DNA of 33,446 bases from Alphaproteobacteria bacterium. GTDB taxonomy: Bacteria > Pseudomonadota > Alphaproteobacteria > UBA6615. Shown in pieces: positions 10,025 through 21,300 of the stretch. Both the position numbers and the translations under genes were made by a program. The number at the start of each line of letters is the position of its first letter. Position 1 is the first letter of the stretch. The notes under the pieces are model-generated. The model was not told the origin of the DNA. It was given only the letters and a program-made list of their open reading frames with translations, and searched no databases. The stretch spans positions 1 to 33,446 of the forward strand of contig QIGO01000185.1 of the NCBI GenBank assembly GCA_003230015.1, given 5' to 3'.

Positions 10025-10734
10025 TGTTGGAACTGCGCGATCTTAGCTGCGGTTACGGCGATATCACCGCGTTGCGTTCCCTCTCGCTCACCCTCGACCC
10101 CGGCAAGATCCTCGCTCTGATCGGTCCCAACGGCGCCGGCAAGACCTCGACGATCATGTGCCTGGCCGGTCTGGTAACCCGGCACGGCGGCGAAATACTC
10201 TTGGCCGGCAAGGATATTTCCAACCTCCCCGCCCGCGCCCGCCCGTCCCTCGGGCTTGCCATTGTGCCCGAGGGCCGCCGCGTATTCGCCGAACTGACTG
10301 TCGGTGAAAATCTCATTGTCGGCGGCCACACCGTGGATCGGCTGGCCTTGCAGCGCAATCAGGCACGAATTTTCGAATATTTTCCGCGCCTGCGCGAGCG
10401 TCGCGGCCAACATGCCGGTTCCCTGTCCGGCGGCGAGCAGCAGATGCTGGCGATCGGCCGCGCCCTCATGTCCGACCCCAAAATTCTGTTGGTCGACGAA
10501 CTCTCCCTTGGCCTTATGCCCAAGATGGTCGATGAATGTTACGAAGTGCTCACCCAATTGAGTGCCGCCGGCGTCGCCATCATGCTTGTCGAGCAAAGTA
10601 CCGAGCGCGCTCTATCCGCCGCCGACCATGTCTGTGTGCTCGAAGCCGGCAATGTAACCTGGCAAGGCTCAGCCACCGCCGCGCACCAAAATAAAGAGGT
10701 CATAGAGGCCCTGCTCGGCACCAACACGGGCTAG
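10024..10734 (+). CDS. Branched-chain amino acid-type ABC transporter ATP-binding protein (LivF-like)
   Basis: [21 protein letters not shown]; Walker [40 protein letters not shown]. Confidence 0.93.
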
Positions 10735-11186
10735 TTTGCAAGTTTGGCCAGCAGGTCCTGCAAGTCCTTCAGCTCGTTCTGCAAGTCCACAAGGACATCC
10801 CGCTGGCTCGAACTGAGCGCTGGTGCCGGCGCCGGCGCCTCTGCCCCTACCGAATTAGCCTTTTCTTCGCCGCCGCTTGTTTCCGCGCTCGCGGCCGGCG
10901 CGGGTGCTTTGCCACCGCCTTCGCGCAGCAGCCTTTGCACGCCTTTGATGGTATAGCCCTCGTCATAGAGCAAGCTGCGGATACGCTCCAACAGGTCGAC
11001 ATCTTCGGGCCGGTAGTAGCGGCGGCCGCCGCCGCGTTTCAGTGGCCGCACCTGGCCGAATTTGGTTTCCCAAAAACGCAACACATGCTGCGGCACGTCG
11101 AGCCGCTCCGCCACTTCACTGATCGTTCGGAACGCGGCCGAGGACTTGCCCGACCTTCTCTTTGTTGTCTCGGTGGCCTCAGCCAT
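10731..11186 (-). CDS. MerR family transcriptional regulator
   Basis: [51 protein letters not shown]; adjacent to ihfA. Confidence 0.92.
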   Translation of the reverse strand: MAEATETTKRRSGKSSAAFRTISEVAERLDVPQHVLRFWETKFGQVRPLKRGGGRRYYRPEDVDLLERIRSLLYDEGYTIKGVQRLLREGGGKAPAPAASAETSGGEEKANSVGAEAPAPAPALSSSQRDVLVDLQNELKDLQDLLAKLAN

Positions 11187-11196
11187 ATGGACCTAG

Positions 11197-11556
11197 CTAC
11201 CCTGCCGAGCCAGATCCCGGTGATTGCCTGCCTACCTGTCCGGTCCCCCGGGACACACCGGCCATATTTTTGTTGATCTCTTCCTTCAACACATGGCTGG
11301 GTCTAAAAACAAGAACCTTGCGCGGCAGGATCGGAACCTCTTCTCCCGATTTCGGGTTCCGCCCCATACGCGGCCCCTTCTGTCGCACCGAGAAGCTACC
11401 GAAAGAGGAAAGTTTTACCATTTCGCCGCGCACCAGCGCATCTGACATCTCGCTCAATACCGACTCGACCAAGTCGGCGGATTCGTTCCGCGACAGCCCA
11501 ACTTCTTGGTACACTGCTTCCGACAAATGCGCACGCGTAATAGTGGACGGGGCCAT
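11197..11556 (-). CDS. ihfA: Integration host factor subunit alpha
   Basis: [76 protein letters not shown]; fabH-ihfA-merR order. Confidence 0.93.
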   Translation of the reverse strand: MAPSTITRAHLSEAVYQEVGLSRNESADLVESVLSEMSDALVRGEMVKLSSFGSFSVRQKGPRMGRNPKSGEEVPILPRKVLVFRPSHVLKEEINKNMAGVSRGTGQVGRQSPGSGSAG

Positions 11557-11658
11557 GGTTCCCCCCAAAAGAGGCCTGTCCAACATATTAAGGCATGTCG
11601 AGAAAACCGTCAATATCAGGGGATTGAGCCAATTGCTTAAGGTAAGCTGACTCGCGGC

Positions 11659-12636
11659 CTACCAGCGTATTAGATTAGAACCCCAAGCCAAACCGCCGCC
11701 TAGAGCCTCGATCAGCACCAATTGCCCACGCTCGATGCGGCCGTCCCCGGCCGCCTCGGCTAATGCCAGCGGGATCGACGCCGCCGACGTATTGGCGTGG
11801 CGGTCGACGGTGATCACCACTTTTTCGCGATCCAATCCTAACTTTTTCGTCGTCCCATCGATGATCCGCCGATTCGCCTGATGCGGTACGAACCAATCCA
11901 CATCCGCGGCTTGAAGTTCATTTGCCGACAGCGCCGCTTCGGTCGCTTCGGCCATTTTGATCACCGCATGTTTGAACACATCGCGGCCGGCCATTTTCAA
12001 CACACCGACTTTGCCCGTCGAAGAAGGACCGCCGTCCACATAGAGCATATCGTGGTGGCGGCCGTCCGAATACAGGTGGCTCGACAAAACCCCCCGATCC
12101 GCGACCGTCCCCTCGCCCACGCCGGCCTGCAGGACCAGCGCCCCCGCGCCGTCGCCGAACAACACGCAAGTACTCCTGTCCGTCCAGTCCAGGATCCGCG
12201 TAAATGTCTCGGCCCCGATGACCAGCACCGTATCGACCTGTCCGGCTTTGATGAAATTATCCGCCGTCGCGACCCCATAGACGAACCCGGCGCAAACCGC
12301 CTGTATGTCGAAGGCCAGGCCGCGGTGCATCCCCAACTGGGCTTGCACGATGGTTGCCGTTGCCGGAAAGGTTTCATTCGGTGTCGACGTCGCGACCAGC
12401 ACCATGTCGACCGCGTCCGCGCCAAACCCGGCTTTGTCGAGGGCCGCTTGCGCGGCCCTGACCGCCAGATCCGAGGTCAGCTCCCCGTCAGCCGCGACAT
12501 GTCGCTGGCGAATCCCCGTCCTCTCGACGATCCACGCATCCGACGTATCCACCTGCCGGGCCAGTTCATCATTGGTCAGCACCCGCGCCGGCAGGTATGA
12601 TCCGGACCCCGCAACCACCGAGCGTCGCACCATCAA
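11659..12636 (-). CDS. fabH: Beta-ketoacyl-ACP synthase III
   Basis: Catalytic Cys ([11 protein letters not shown]), His (VPHQANRRI) and Asn ([14 protein letters not shown]) motifs present. Confidence 0.96.
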   Translation of the reverse strand: MMVRRSVVAGSGSYLPARVLTNDELARQVDTSDAWIVERTGIRQRHVAADGELTSDLAVRAAQAALDKAGFGADAVDMVLVATSTPNETFPATATIVQAQLGMHRGLAFDIQAVCAGFVYGVATADNFIKAGQVDTVLVIGAETFTRILDWTDRSTCVLFGDGAGALVLQAGVGEGTVADRGVLSSHLYSDGRHHDMLYVDGGPSSTGKVGVLKMAGRDVFKHAVIKMAEATEAALSANELQAADVDWFVPHQANRRIIDGTTKKLGLDREKVVITVDRHANTSAASIPLALAEAAGDGRIERGQLVLIEALGGGLAWGSNLIRW

Positions 12637-13673
12637 GAAGCAGCCAAGCTATTTTTGATTTGCGCCGCCGCGGCCCGTTCCGCAATGCTATTGTTGACGG
12701 CCTTCTTGACCATATCGACGGCCACACCGATCGCCGTCGCGAACCCCACCGCGTCCGTCGCCCCATGGCTCTTGACGCACACACCGTTGAGCCCCAGCAG
12801 CATGGCCCCGTTGTAGCGCCGCGGATCCGTCCTCACGCGTAACTTGTCCAGGGCGCGTTTGGCAAACAGATACCCCACCTGCGCCAACACCGAACTCTTA
12901 AACGCCTCGCGCACAAAACCGCCGATCAGCTTGGCGGTACCTTCGGCCGTCTTCAGCGCCACATTGCCCGTGAAGCCATCCGTCACCACCACATCCACCG
13001 TGCCCGAAGGAATGTCGTTGCCCTCCACGAAACCGTAGAACCGGTCGGCCAGATCGGAGTCACGCAGCATCTGCGCCGCCTGTTTTAGGGCCTCATTCCC
13101 CTTGATGTCTTCCGACCCGATATTCAGCAACCCGATGGTCGGCTCCTTGGTGCCCAGCACTTCCCGCGCGAAGACCTCTCCCATGATCGCGAACTGCACC
13201 AGATTGTCCGCGTCGTAAGAAACATTGGCGCCCAGATCGAGCATCAGCGTCTCGCCATGCAGGGTCGGGAAAAACGACGCCATCGCCGGCCGGCTGATTC
13301 CCGGCAGCCGCCTCAGGGTAAGCACCGCCATCGCCATCAGCGCCCCGGTATTGCCGGCCGAAACGATGCCCCCTGCCCGGCCCTCTTTCACCGCATCGAT
13401 GGCCAGTCGCATGCTCGTCTGTTTGCCGGTTCGAACGATCTGAGATGGTTTGTCGTCGGCCAGCACCCGTTCGCTGGTGTGATGGATCTCGACCACATCG
13501 GGCAGGCCGCGCAGCTTCTTCAGCCGCGGCGTCAGTTCCGTCTCATCGCCGAACAGGATAAACCGGGCATCGGGATAGCGCAGACGCGCGATATTCGCTC
13601 CCGCCAGCACAATGTGAGGCGCGTTGTCGCCGCCCATGGCGTCTAACGCTATTGTGAAGCACTCAGCCAACAC
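12633..13673 (-). CDS. plsX: Phosphate acyltransferase PlsX
   Basis: [19 protein letters not shown] ... [14 protein letters not shown] ... [17 protein letters not shown]; 4-bp overlap with fabH. Confidence 0.96.
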   Translation of the reverse strand: MLAECFTIALDAMGGDNAPHIVLAGANIARLRYPDARFILFGDETELTPRLKKLRGLPDVVEIHHTSERVLADDKPSQIVRTGKQTSMRLAIDAVKEGRAGGIVSAGNTGALMAMAVLTLRRLPGISRPAMASFFPTLHGETLMLDLGANVSYDADNLVQFAIMGEVFAREVLGTKEPTIGLLNIGSEDIKGNEALKQAAQMLRDSDLADRFYGFVEGNDIPSGTVDVVVTDGFTGNVALKTAEGTAKLIGGFVREAFKSSVLAQVGYLFAKRALDKLRVRTDPRRYNGAMLLGLNGVCVKSHGATDAVGFATAIGVAVDMVKKAVNNSIAERAAAAQIKNSLAAS

Positions 13674-13723
13674 TGCACGCTTTGTTGTGCCGCAATTGCG
13701 GCGCTACCTGGGGGCAAGCGGTG

Positions 13724-13906
13724 TCAGTCGCCCGTAACCTCGGCAACCTCACGACCGCCATAATAGCCACACGCCGAACAGACATGATGGCCACGCTTCA
13801 ATTCGCCACAATTGGAGCATTCACCGACACTCGAGGACTTTAGCCCATGATGTGACCGGCGCATATTGCGACGGGACTTTGACACTTTCTTCTTTGGCAC
13901 TGCCAT
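13724..13906 (-). CDS. rpmF: 50S ribosomal protein L32
   Basis: [23 protein letters not shown] ... [25 protein letters not shown]. Confidence 0.97.
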   Translation of the reverse strand: MAVPKKKVSKSRRNMRRSHHGLKSSSVGECSNCGELKRGHHVCSACGYYGGREVAEVTGD

Positions 13907-13987
13907 GGTGGATGCTCTCGATTCAGACGACGGCCTTCCTCGGCCAGCCGATGGTAGTTATACAAAAAGCCGGCACGGGGCAAGCCG

Positions 13988-14527
13988 TTATGACTTCCCG
14001 GCCAACCGGTCGCGCAGCCCTTCCAGGCCGGAGAAGGGCTTATGAGTGCCATTGCCGCCCTGCGGGCCGGTATTGACCGCCGGATCCGTCTCCACGCCGC
14101 GCGCCTTGGGATAGGGATCCAGCGCCAACCCCAGCTGCTGGGCGGCTATTTCCCCCAGATCGAGCACCTCGCCCGGCCACGATTCCGGCAGCTCGGCACT
14201 GGCCAAATCATTGCCTTCTTTGGAAAAAACCAGCGCGAAAGTTTCATCGATTTTCCCTGCGACCGGCTCCAGACTGGCCACGCAGGACTGCACCGGACGC
14301 GCCTCTATCCGCCCCTTCAGCACCAGGTCGCCCCGGCGGTCCAGCGTCAACGCCCCGTCCACCGCAAAACCATCCAGCGCTCGCAAATCGAAGCGCCGCG
14401 CCAACCCGGCGCATTCCCCCGCGGTCGCCTGAAATGAGAAATTAAAGGCTCCGCGACGGCGCTCCTCGCCCAATTCAGCGATCGCAAACGGCCGGCTCAA
14501 CTCCGGCTCTGGCCCTGTTACCACCAT
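13988..14527 (-). CDS. DUF177 (YceD) family protein
   Basis: SRPFAIAELGEERRRGAFNFSFQATAGECAGLARRFDLRALDGF ... LDLGEIAAQQLGLALDPYPKARG; upstream of rpmF as usual. Start chosen at MVVTGPEPELSRP. Confidence 0.88.
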   Translation of the reverse strand: MVVTGPEPELSRPFAIAELGEERRRGAFNFSFQATAGECAGLARRFDLRALDGFAVDGALTLDRRGDLVLKGRIEARPVQSCVASLEPVAGKIDETFALVFSKEGNDLASAELPESWPGEVLDLGEIAAQQLGLALDPYPKARGVETDPAVNTGPQGGNGTHKPFSGLEGLRDRLAGKS

Positions 14528-14540
14528 CGTCTCCACGACC

Positions 14541-15089
14541 TCAGACGCCAACCGGCTCGAAAACCACAGCACCGCTCATCAGGGCGCTCTCCTCCTGCCG
14601 TTCCAGCCCGGCCGCTTGCCGCCTCATATAGCCCGCCAGCGCCGTAATCTGGTCTGGCCTGGCATCGCTCTCCGCGAACAGATTACGCTCCAGCGCCGCC
14701 ACCAGAATATCATCCGCCCCACCCAGCCCTTCGTCATAGGCTGCTATGCGGCCGTAGAGATTTTTCGCCAATTTTTTCACCTTTTTGCCCACGCTCAGAT
14801 CGCCGACCCCCATCTCGCGCAGACTTCTGTCCATATCGGCAAACATCACGTCATGCACCCCTTGACCGAGCGCCCGGCCGGCCTGTCCCATCCCGCTGAG
14901 CCGCCGGAAAAGCAGGAAAGCATGCAGGGAAATCATCTCGAACCGGCCCAGCGGCGTATCGGGAACGCCCATATCCCGATAGAATACCGGCTGCCGGGCC
15001 TGCCCGACAACGCTGAGATAGAGCCGTTCGGGGGCCGCGATCTGGCCCCCAAGGCGCTTGCCGCGCCCTGCCAACAGCGCCCTCAGCAT
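14541..15089 (-). CDS. Ubiquinol-cytochrome c chaperone (CBP3) family protein
   Basis: FYRDMGVPDTPLGRFEMISLHAFLLFRRL ... VHDVMFADMDRSLREMGVGDLSVGKKVKKLAKNLYGRI. Confidence 0.92.
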   Translation of the reverse strand: MLRALLAGRGKRLGGQIAAPERLYLSVVGQARQPVFYRDMGVPDTPLGRFEMISLHAFLLFRRLSGMGQAGRALGQGVHDVMFADMDRSLREMGVGDLSVGKKVKKLAKNLYGRIAAYDEGLGGADDILVAALERNLFAESDARPDQITALAGYMRRQAAGLERQEESALMSGAVVFEPVGV

Positions 15090-15293
15090 TATTTTCCCCC
15101 CATCGCTAGAGATCTCCAGTCAAACGCGAGCCCGTTGACATAGCAGCACTCCCGGTGCCAAGTTCACCGCCAACAATCGCGTCCAAGCCGCAACTCCGCA
15201 AGCGGCGAATGCGGGACAGTTGGCCAGCAGCATGCATAGGGTCGGTTAAGGGCACCATCTGTTGGATTTTATCCACTAACACGGAGCGAACTG

Positions 15294-15728
15294 ATGCGGT
15301 GGTCGGGCCGGATTCGTCTCATTGCCCTCGCTTTCACCTTTGCCGTGGCGGCATGCTCGCCCACCCTCGACAGCCGCGGCTTCGTCGCCAACGAAGACGC
15401 CCTGGCGTCCCTGGAGCCCGGCCAGAACAGCCGAACCGACGTCTCGCAGGCCCTGGGTACGCCATCGACACAAGGTACCTTCGGCAACGATACCTGGTAT
15501 TATATGAGCGAACGCACGGAGACCGTGGCGTTCCTCCGCCCCAAAGTGATCGAGCGCAAGATCATTGCCATCACATTCGATCAAGCCGATCTCATAGAGG
15601 ATATCTTCATCTACACCGAAGCCGACGGTCAGCCGGTCAAATTGGTTAGCCGTGTGACACCCACCGCCGGCAACGAATTCACCTTGATTCAGCAGATATT
15701 CGGCAATCTCGGACGCTTCAACAACTAG
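15294..15728 (+). CDS. bamE: Outer membrane protein assembly factor BamE (SmpA/OmlA) lipoprotein
   Basis: Signal peptide with lipobox VAAC; SLEPGQNSRTDVSQALGTPSTQGTFGNDTWYYMSERTE. Confidence 0.88.
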   Translation: MRWSGRIRLIALAFTFAVAACSPTLDSRGFVANEDALASLEPGQNSRTDVSQALGTPSTQGTFGNDTWYYMSERTETVAFLRPKVIERKIIAITFDQADLIEDIFIYTEADGQPVKLVSRVTPTAGNEFTLIQQIFGNLGRFNN

Positions 15729-15892
15729 CAGGCTGCTGAAGAAGTCTGGCGGGAATCAAAATGAAGACAAATTTCGCAGCAATAGGAGTAGATTTGTTCG
15801 CATATCGGGAATATGCGATCAAATGTACGACGCATTGATGCGGGAATTGGATCATTTTGATTCCCGTCACGACTTTTTCAGCAGCCTGCTAG
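15725..15892. mobile_element. MITE-like non-autonomous element with about 41-bp imperfect terminal inverted repeats, flanked by CTAG on both sides
   Basis: Left end CTAGCAGGCTGCTGAAGAAGTCTGGCGGGAATCAAAATGA; reverse complement of right end CTAGCAGGCTGCTGAAAAAGTCGTGACGGGAATCAAAATGA (2 mismatches, 1 indel). About 160 bp, no coding capacity. Confidence 0.8.
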
Positions 15893-15927
15893 CCGCCAAG
15901 GCCGCACCCGGTCGCGGCCTTGGCGGC
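15892..15927. terminator. GC-rich hairpin between convergent bamE and hppA
   Basis: Perfect 14-bp inverted repeat GCCGCCAAGGCCGC-acccggtc-GCGGCCTTGGCGGC; no clear T-tract on either side. Confidence 0.65.
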
Positions 15928-15934
15928 CTGGCTC

Positions 15935-18040
15935 TTACGCCAGCGCGGCCAGCAGCAGCAGCGCCACGATATTCGTAATCTTGATCATCGGGTTCACGGC
16001 CGGTCCGGCGGTGTCTTTGTAGGGATCGCCGACCGTATCGCCGGTAATCGCCGCATGGTGGGCATCCGAACCCTTACCGCCATGATGGCCATCCTCGATA
16101 TATTTCTTCGCATTGTCCCAGGCGCCACCGCCGGCGGTCATCGAGATCGCCATGAACAGGCCGGTAACAATAACCCCCAGCAACATCGCACCCACGGCCG
16201 AGAAAGCCGCCGAACGGTCGGCGATCACCAGCACCACCCCGTAAACCACCAACGGCGCCAGCACCGGCAGCAATGACGGCACCACCATCTCGCGGATCGC
16301 CGCACGGGTCAGCAGGTCGACCAGCCGGCCGTAATCCGGCTTGGCGGTGCCTTCCATGATGCCCGGGATCTCCTTGAACTGCCGCCTCACCTCCACCACC
16401 ACCGATCCGGCCGCCCGGCCGACCGCGGTCATGCTCAGCGCGCTGAATAGATAGGGCAGCAGACCGCCAATCAGCAAACCGACCACGACATAGGGATTTT
16501 CCAGCGAGAAATCCAGTGTCACATCGGCGAAATACGGATGCTCCTCCGGGTTGCTGATGAAGAGATTGAGATCCGACGTATAGGCGGAAAACAGCACCAG
16601 CGCGCCCAGGCCCGCCGACCCGATTGCATAACCCTTGGTGACAGCTTTTGTCGTGTTGCCAACGGCGTCGAGCGCATCGGTGGTCTTGCGCACCGACTCC
16701 TCGAGATCGGCCATCTCGGCGATGCCGCCCGCATTGTCGGTCACCGGCCCGTAGGCGTCCAGTGCCACGACCATGCCCGCCAACGCCAACATTGCGGTGA
16801 CGGCGATAGCAATGCCGAACAGCCCCGCCAGCGAGAAGGAAATGATGATCGCCGCGCAAATTATGATCGCCGGCACCGCCGTCGCCTCCATGGAGATCGC
16901 CAGGCCCTGGATGACGTTGGTGCCATGCCCCGTTGTCGAGGCCTGCGCGATCGACCGCACCGGCCGATAGTCCGTGCCGGTGTAATACTCGGTCACCCAG
17001 ATGATCAGCCCCGTGACCACCAAGCCGACGACCGCGGAAAAGAACAGCGACAATCCCGTAAAGCTTTTATCGCCGACGGTTAATTCCGTGCCGAACCCGA
17101 CGATCCACGCGGTGACGATGGCAATACCCACCAGTGATATCAGGGCCGAAACGATGAAGCCCTTATACAGGGCGCCCATGATGTTCTGGCTGTCGCCCAG
17201 TTTGACGAAGAATGTGCCGATCACCGAGGCAATGATGCAAACCGCACCGATGGTCAGCGGGTAGGCCATCATCGACCCGACCACCGCCGACCCGGCAAAG
17301 AAGATCGATGCCAGCACCATGGTCGCGACCACCGTCACCGCATAGGTTTCGAACAGATCGGCGGCCATCCCGGCGCAATCGCCGACATTATCGCCGACAT
17401 TATCGGCGATAACCGCCGGGTTGCGCGGATCATCCTCGGGAATGCCGGCTTCGACCTTACCCACCAGATCGGCCCCCACATCCGCGCCCTTGGTAAAGAT
17501 GCCGCCCCCCAGCCGTGCGAAAATCGAAATCAGCGACGCGCCGAAACCCAGTGCCACCAGCGGGTCGATCAAATCGCGTCCCACGGCCCCCGAAACGAGC
17601 AGGTACCCGTAATAGCCGGTCACCGCCAGCAATGCCAACCCGGCCACCAGCATGCCGGTGACGGCACCGGCACGGAACGCCACGCTCAGCCCTTCTGCCA
17701 AGCCCTTCCGCGCCGCTTCTGCCGTGCGTACATTGGCCCGCACCGAGACCATCATGCCGGAATACCCGGCCGCCCCCGACAGCACCGCACCGATGAGGAA
17801 ACCCACGGCTACCTTTAGCCCAAACACCAGAAAAAGGATCACCGCCACGACCACGCCGACAACGGCGATCGTCGTATATTGCCGATTCAGATAGGCTTTT
17901 GCGCCTTCTTGCACGGCAGCGGCGATTTCCTGCATACGCTCGTTGCCGGCACTGGCGGCAACGGTGACGCGGGCGGCCCAGATCGCATAAAGCAGCGCCA
18001 AAATTCCACAGGCAAGCGCAAACCAGAGTGGTCCTGACAT
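15935..18040 (-). CDS. hppA: Membrane-bound proton-translocating pyrophosphatase (K+-independent type)
   Basis: About 700 aa; [66 protein letters not shown]. Confidence 0.97.
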   Translation of the reverse strand: MSGPLWFALACGILALLYAIWAARVTVAASAGNERMQEIAAAVQEGAKAYLNRQYTTIAVVGVVVAVILFLVFGLKVAVGFLIGAVLSGAAGYSGMMVSVRANVRTAEAARKGLAEGLSVAFRAGAVTGMLVAGLALLAVTGYYGYLLVSGAVGRDLIDPLVALGFGASLISIFARLGGGIFTKGADVGADLVGKVEAGIPEDDPRNPAVIADNVGDNVGDCAGMAADLFETYAVTVVATMVLASIFFAGSAVVGSMMAYPLTIGAVCIIASVIGTFFVKLGDSQNIMGALYKGFIVSALISLVGIAIVTAWIVGFGTELTVGDKSFTGLSLFFSAVVGLVVTGLIIWVTEYYTGTDYRPVRSIAQASTTGHGTNVIQGLAISMEATAVPAIIICAAIIISFSLAGLFGIAIAVTAMLALAGMVVALDAYGPVTDNAGGIAEMADLEESVRKTTDALDAVGNTTKAVTKGYAIGSAGLGALVLFSAYTSDLNLFISNPEEHPYFADVTLDFSLENPYVVVGLLIGGLLPYLFSALSMTAVGRAAGSVVVEVRRQFKEIPGIMEGTAKPDYGRLVDLLTRAAIREMVVPSLLPVLAPLVVYGVVLVIADRSAAFSAVGAMLLGVIVTGLFMAISMTAGGGAWDNAKKYIEDGHHGGKGSDAHHAAITGDTVGDPYKDTAGPAVNPMIKITNIVALLLLAALA

Positions 18041-18372
18041 CAATAATTCTTCCCTTTGGTAGCCAAACTAGCGAGATTCAGTTGGAAGCCCATGGCACGG
18101 GCACCCGCGACTCTGCGGCGGTTGCTGGAAAGCGCCGGGAACATGCCAAAAAGGCACGCCATTGGCAACCGCTCAGGTACGAACCGCCAGGGGAATCGCA
18201 TTAGGGAAAAGAGCTTGCCTTGAGTGAAGGTCCGGTTGCTGTCCCCAACTTCCTGAGATCTCGCGGCGAGGCGACCCTCGAGCGCTGACTTCTCTCCAGT
18301 AAGCCGCGCCGATGGATCGCGCGGATCAAACACGATAGGCTTGACCGCGCTCTGCGTATCTGTGAGGCGAAT

Positions 18373-21300
18373 ATGGCTTCTGACATCGGCGAATGGCTCG
18401 ATGGACTCGGTCTCGGTCGATACGCTGAGGCGTTTGCCGATAACGAGATCGATCTGCACGCGCTACCTCACATCACAGAGGAAGACTTGAAGCAGGTCGG
18501 CATCGCGCTCGGGGCGCGGCGCCAGCTGCTCTCGGCGATCGCCGAACTTGGTGATTTGGACGAGCCGGCCACAGCGGACGAGAGGTCAGATAAACGATCC
18601 GCCAGCGCCGAGGCCGAGCGCCGGCAGTTGACAGTGATGTTCTGCGACCTGGTGGGCTCGACGGCGCTCGCTGAGTGGCTCGATCCCGAGGACCTGCGCG
18701 ACGTAATCCGCGCCTACCAGGAAACTTGCGCCGAAGCCGTGGAGCGGTTCGAGGGGCATATCGCCAAATATATCGGCGACGGGCTGCTCGTTTATTTCGG
18801 CTATCCCCAGGCACACGAGGACGACGCACGGCGGGCTGTGATGGCAGGCCTCGGCATCGTCGCTGGCCTCGATACCCTCAACCGGCGCCTCGGCGCCGGC
18901 CACGGCGTCGAGCTCAGTGTGCGCGTTGGTATCCACACGGGGTTCGTCATTGTCGGCGAGATGGGCGGAGGTGAGACCCGCGAGGCCGACGCTATCGTCG
19001 GCCGGACGCCCAACGTCGCCGCGCGGTTGGAAGGGCTGGCGGAGCCGAACACTGTGGCGATCAGCGCAGCCACCCAGCGCTTGGTAGTGGGGCTGTTCGA
19101 CTACGACGACCTTGGCCCACAAGAACTGAAGGGCGTCTCTAAACCGGTTCGTATCTTCCGTGTGCTCGGCGAAAGCGCGGCGCGGTCGCGCTTCGAGGCT
19201 GCGGTAGAACGCGGGCTGACACCGCTCGTGGGGCGCGAGGAGGAGGTCGCCCTGATCTCGAAACGCTGGGAGCAAGCCAGGGACGGCGAGAGCCAGGTGG
19301 TGGTGCTCTCCGGCGAGGCCGGCGTCGGCAAGTCGCGGATCGTCCGGGCGGTCCGCGAGCGGCTCGAGGGCGAGCCCCACAGCCGCATCCTCTACTACTG
19401 CTCACCCTATCATCAGAACAGTGCACTCTATCCGGTAATCGACCAGTTCGAGCGGATACTTCGCTTCGCGCGCGATGACGGTCCGGCCCAGAAGTTGGAC
19501 AAGCTCGAAGCTGCGCTTGAAAATATCGGATTGGCGGTGGCAGAGACGGCACCGCTCTTCGCGTCGCTACACTCGATCCCCGCAGATGGTCGCTACCCGC
19601 CGTTGGAACTCGCCCCGGAGCAGCTGAAAGCGAGGACGTTGGAGGCCATCGTCTCGGTCTTCCAGGCCATGGCGGCGCAGGCCCCTGTTCTCATAGTGTT
19701 GGAGGACGCCCACTGGATTGACCCCTCGAGCGTCGAGCTGTTGGGCCTGGCCATCGCGCGGCTGAGCGCGGCGCGCGTGCTGATGATAATCACCTGCCGG
19801 CCCGAGTTCGAGCCGCCCTGGGCGAGCGAGACTCACTTTTCCTCACTCGCCCTCAACCGCCTGGGCCGCCGGGACGCCGCCGCGATGGTCGCGAACGTGA
19901 CCGGCCGCAAGGCGCTGCCCAGCGAGGTCCTCAATCAGATTATCGCCAGGACCGACGGTGTGCCGCTTTATGTCGAGGAGCTGACCAAGACGGTGCTGGA
20001 ATCGGGGGTGCTTAAAGAGGAAGGCGACGGCTATGTGCTGACCGGGCCATTGCCGCCTTTCGCCATTCCGGCCTCGCTCCAGGATTCGCTGATGGCGCGC
20101 CTCGACCGCCTGGCGCCAGTCAAGGAGGTGGCGCAGCTCGCCGCCGTGCTGGGTCGGATGTTCGAGCGCGACCTTCTCGCCGCCGCCTCGCCGCTTGGCG
20201 GCGGCGACCTTGATAATGCGCTCGAGCAACTGGTCGGGGCAGGCCTCGTCTATCGCCGCGGCCTCGCCCCTAATGAAACCTTCGAGTTCAAGCATGCGCT
20301 CGTCCAGGAAGCCGCCTACCACTCGCTCCTGAAGACCACCCGCCAACAGCATCACGCACGTGTGGCGCAAGTCATCGAAGAGCGTTTTCCCGAGACGACG
20401 GAGACCCAACCGGAACTCCTGGCCCGGCACTTTTTCGAAGCCGGGCTCGCCGAGGCGGCCGTCCCGCACTTCCACCGCGCGGGCCAAAGGGCGGCGGAAC
20501 GATCGGCCAATCTGGAGGCCATAGCGCACCTAGCCAAGGGGATCGAGCTGCTGGCGACGCTTCCCGACACCCCCGAACGCGCCAAACAGGAGCTAGCCCT
20601 CCAGATCGCCCTTGGCCCGGCGATCATGGCATCCAGGGGCTTCATGGTGTCCGAGGTGGAACGGGCTTACCTGCGCGCGCGCGAACTGAGCCGTCAGCTG
20701 AGAGACGAAAAATGGCGGTTCACGGCGGATTGGGGGTTGTGGTTGTTCAATACTTCACGCGCCCGGCACCAAACGGCCCGGGGCCTGGTGGGCGACCTTC
20801 GCACGACCGCGGAACATAAAGACGACCCCGCCCTGCACCTGCAGACGTGCCACGCGGCCTGGACCACCGATTTGTTCTTGGGGCGGTTCGGCTCAAGCCG
20901 GGACCACTCGGAGCAAGGGCGCGGCCTCTACGATTCGCACGAGCACCGCGCTCACAAGTTTCTCTATGGCGGGCACGATCCGGGCGTCTGCGGCCGGTCC
21001 TTCGGCGGCATGGCCCTCTGCCTGCTCGGCTACCCCGATCAGGCGGTGGAGCGTGCGAACGAAGCCGTAGCCTTGGCCGAGCAGCTGGCGCATCCCAATA
21101 GCGCGGCGAACGCCCTGTGCTTCGCCGCCTTCACAAACCAAATTCTCCGCGACCTGCCGAGGTGCGGGGAGTTGGCGGACGCCGCGGTCGCGCTAGCCAA
21201 GGAGCATGGGAACGCGTTTTTTCTCATGCTGGCGACCCATGTACGGGGCTATTCACTGGCCCAGCAAGGGCTGGCGGATAAAGGGATCGAGATGATGCGC

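Noticed and set aside
17385-17412. Local repeat 'gccgacattatc gccgacattatc ggcgat'
   Set aside because: Encodes the conserved DNVGDNVGD catalytic motif of H+-PPase; explained by protein sequence.
18040-18459. 139-aa minus-strand ORF between hppA and the cyclase
   Set aside because: Overlaps the cyclase start, has no recognisable domain or convincing start context; treated as non-coding.
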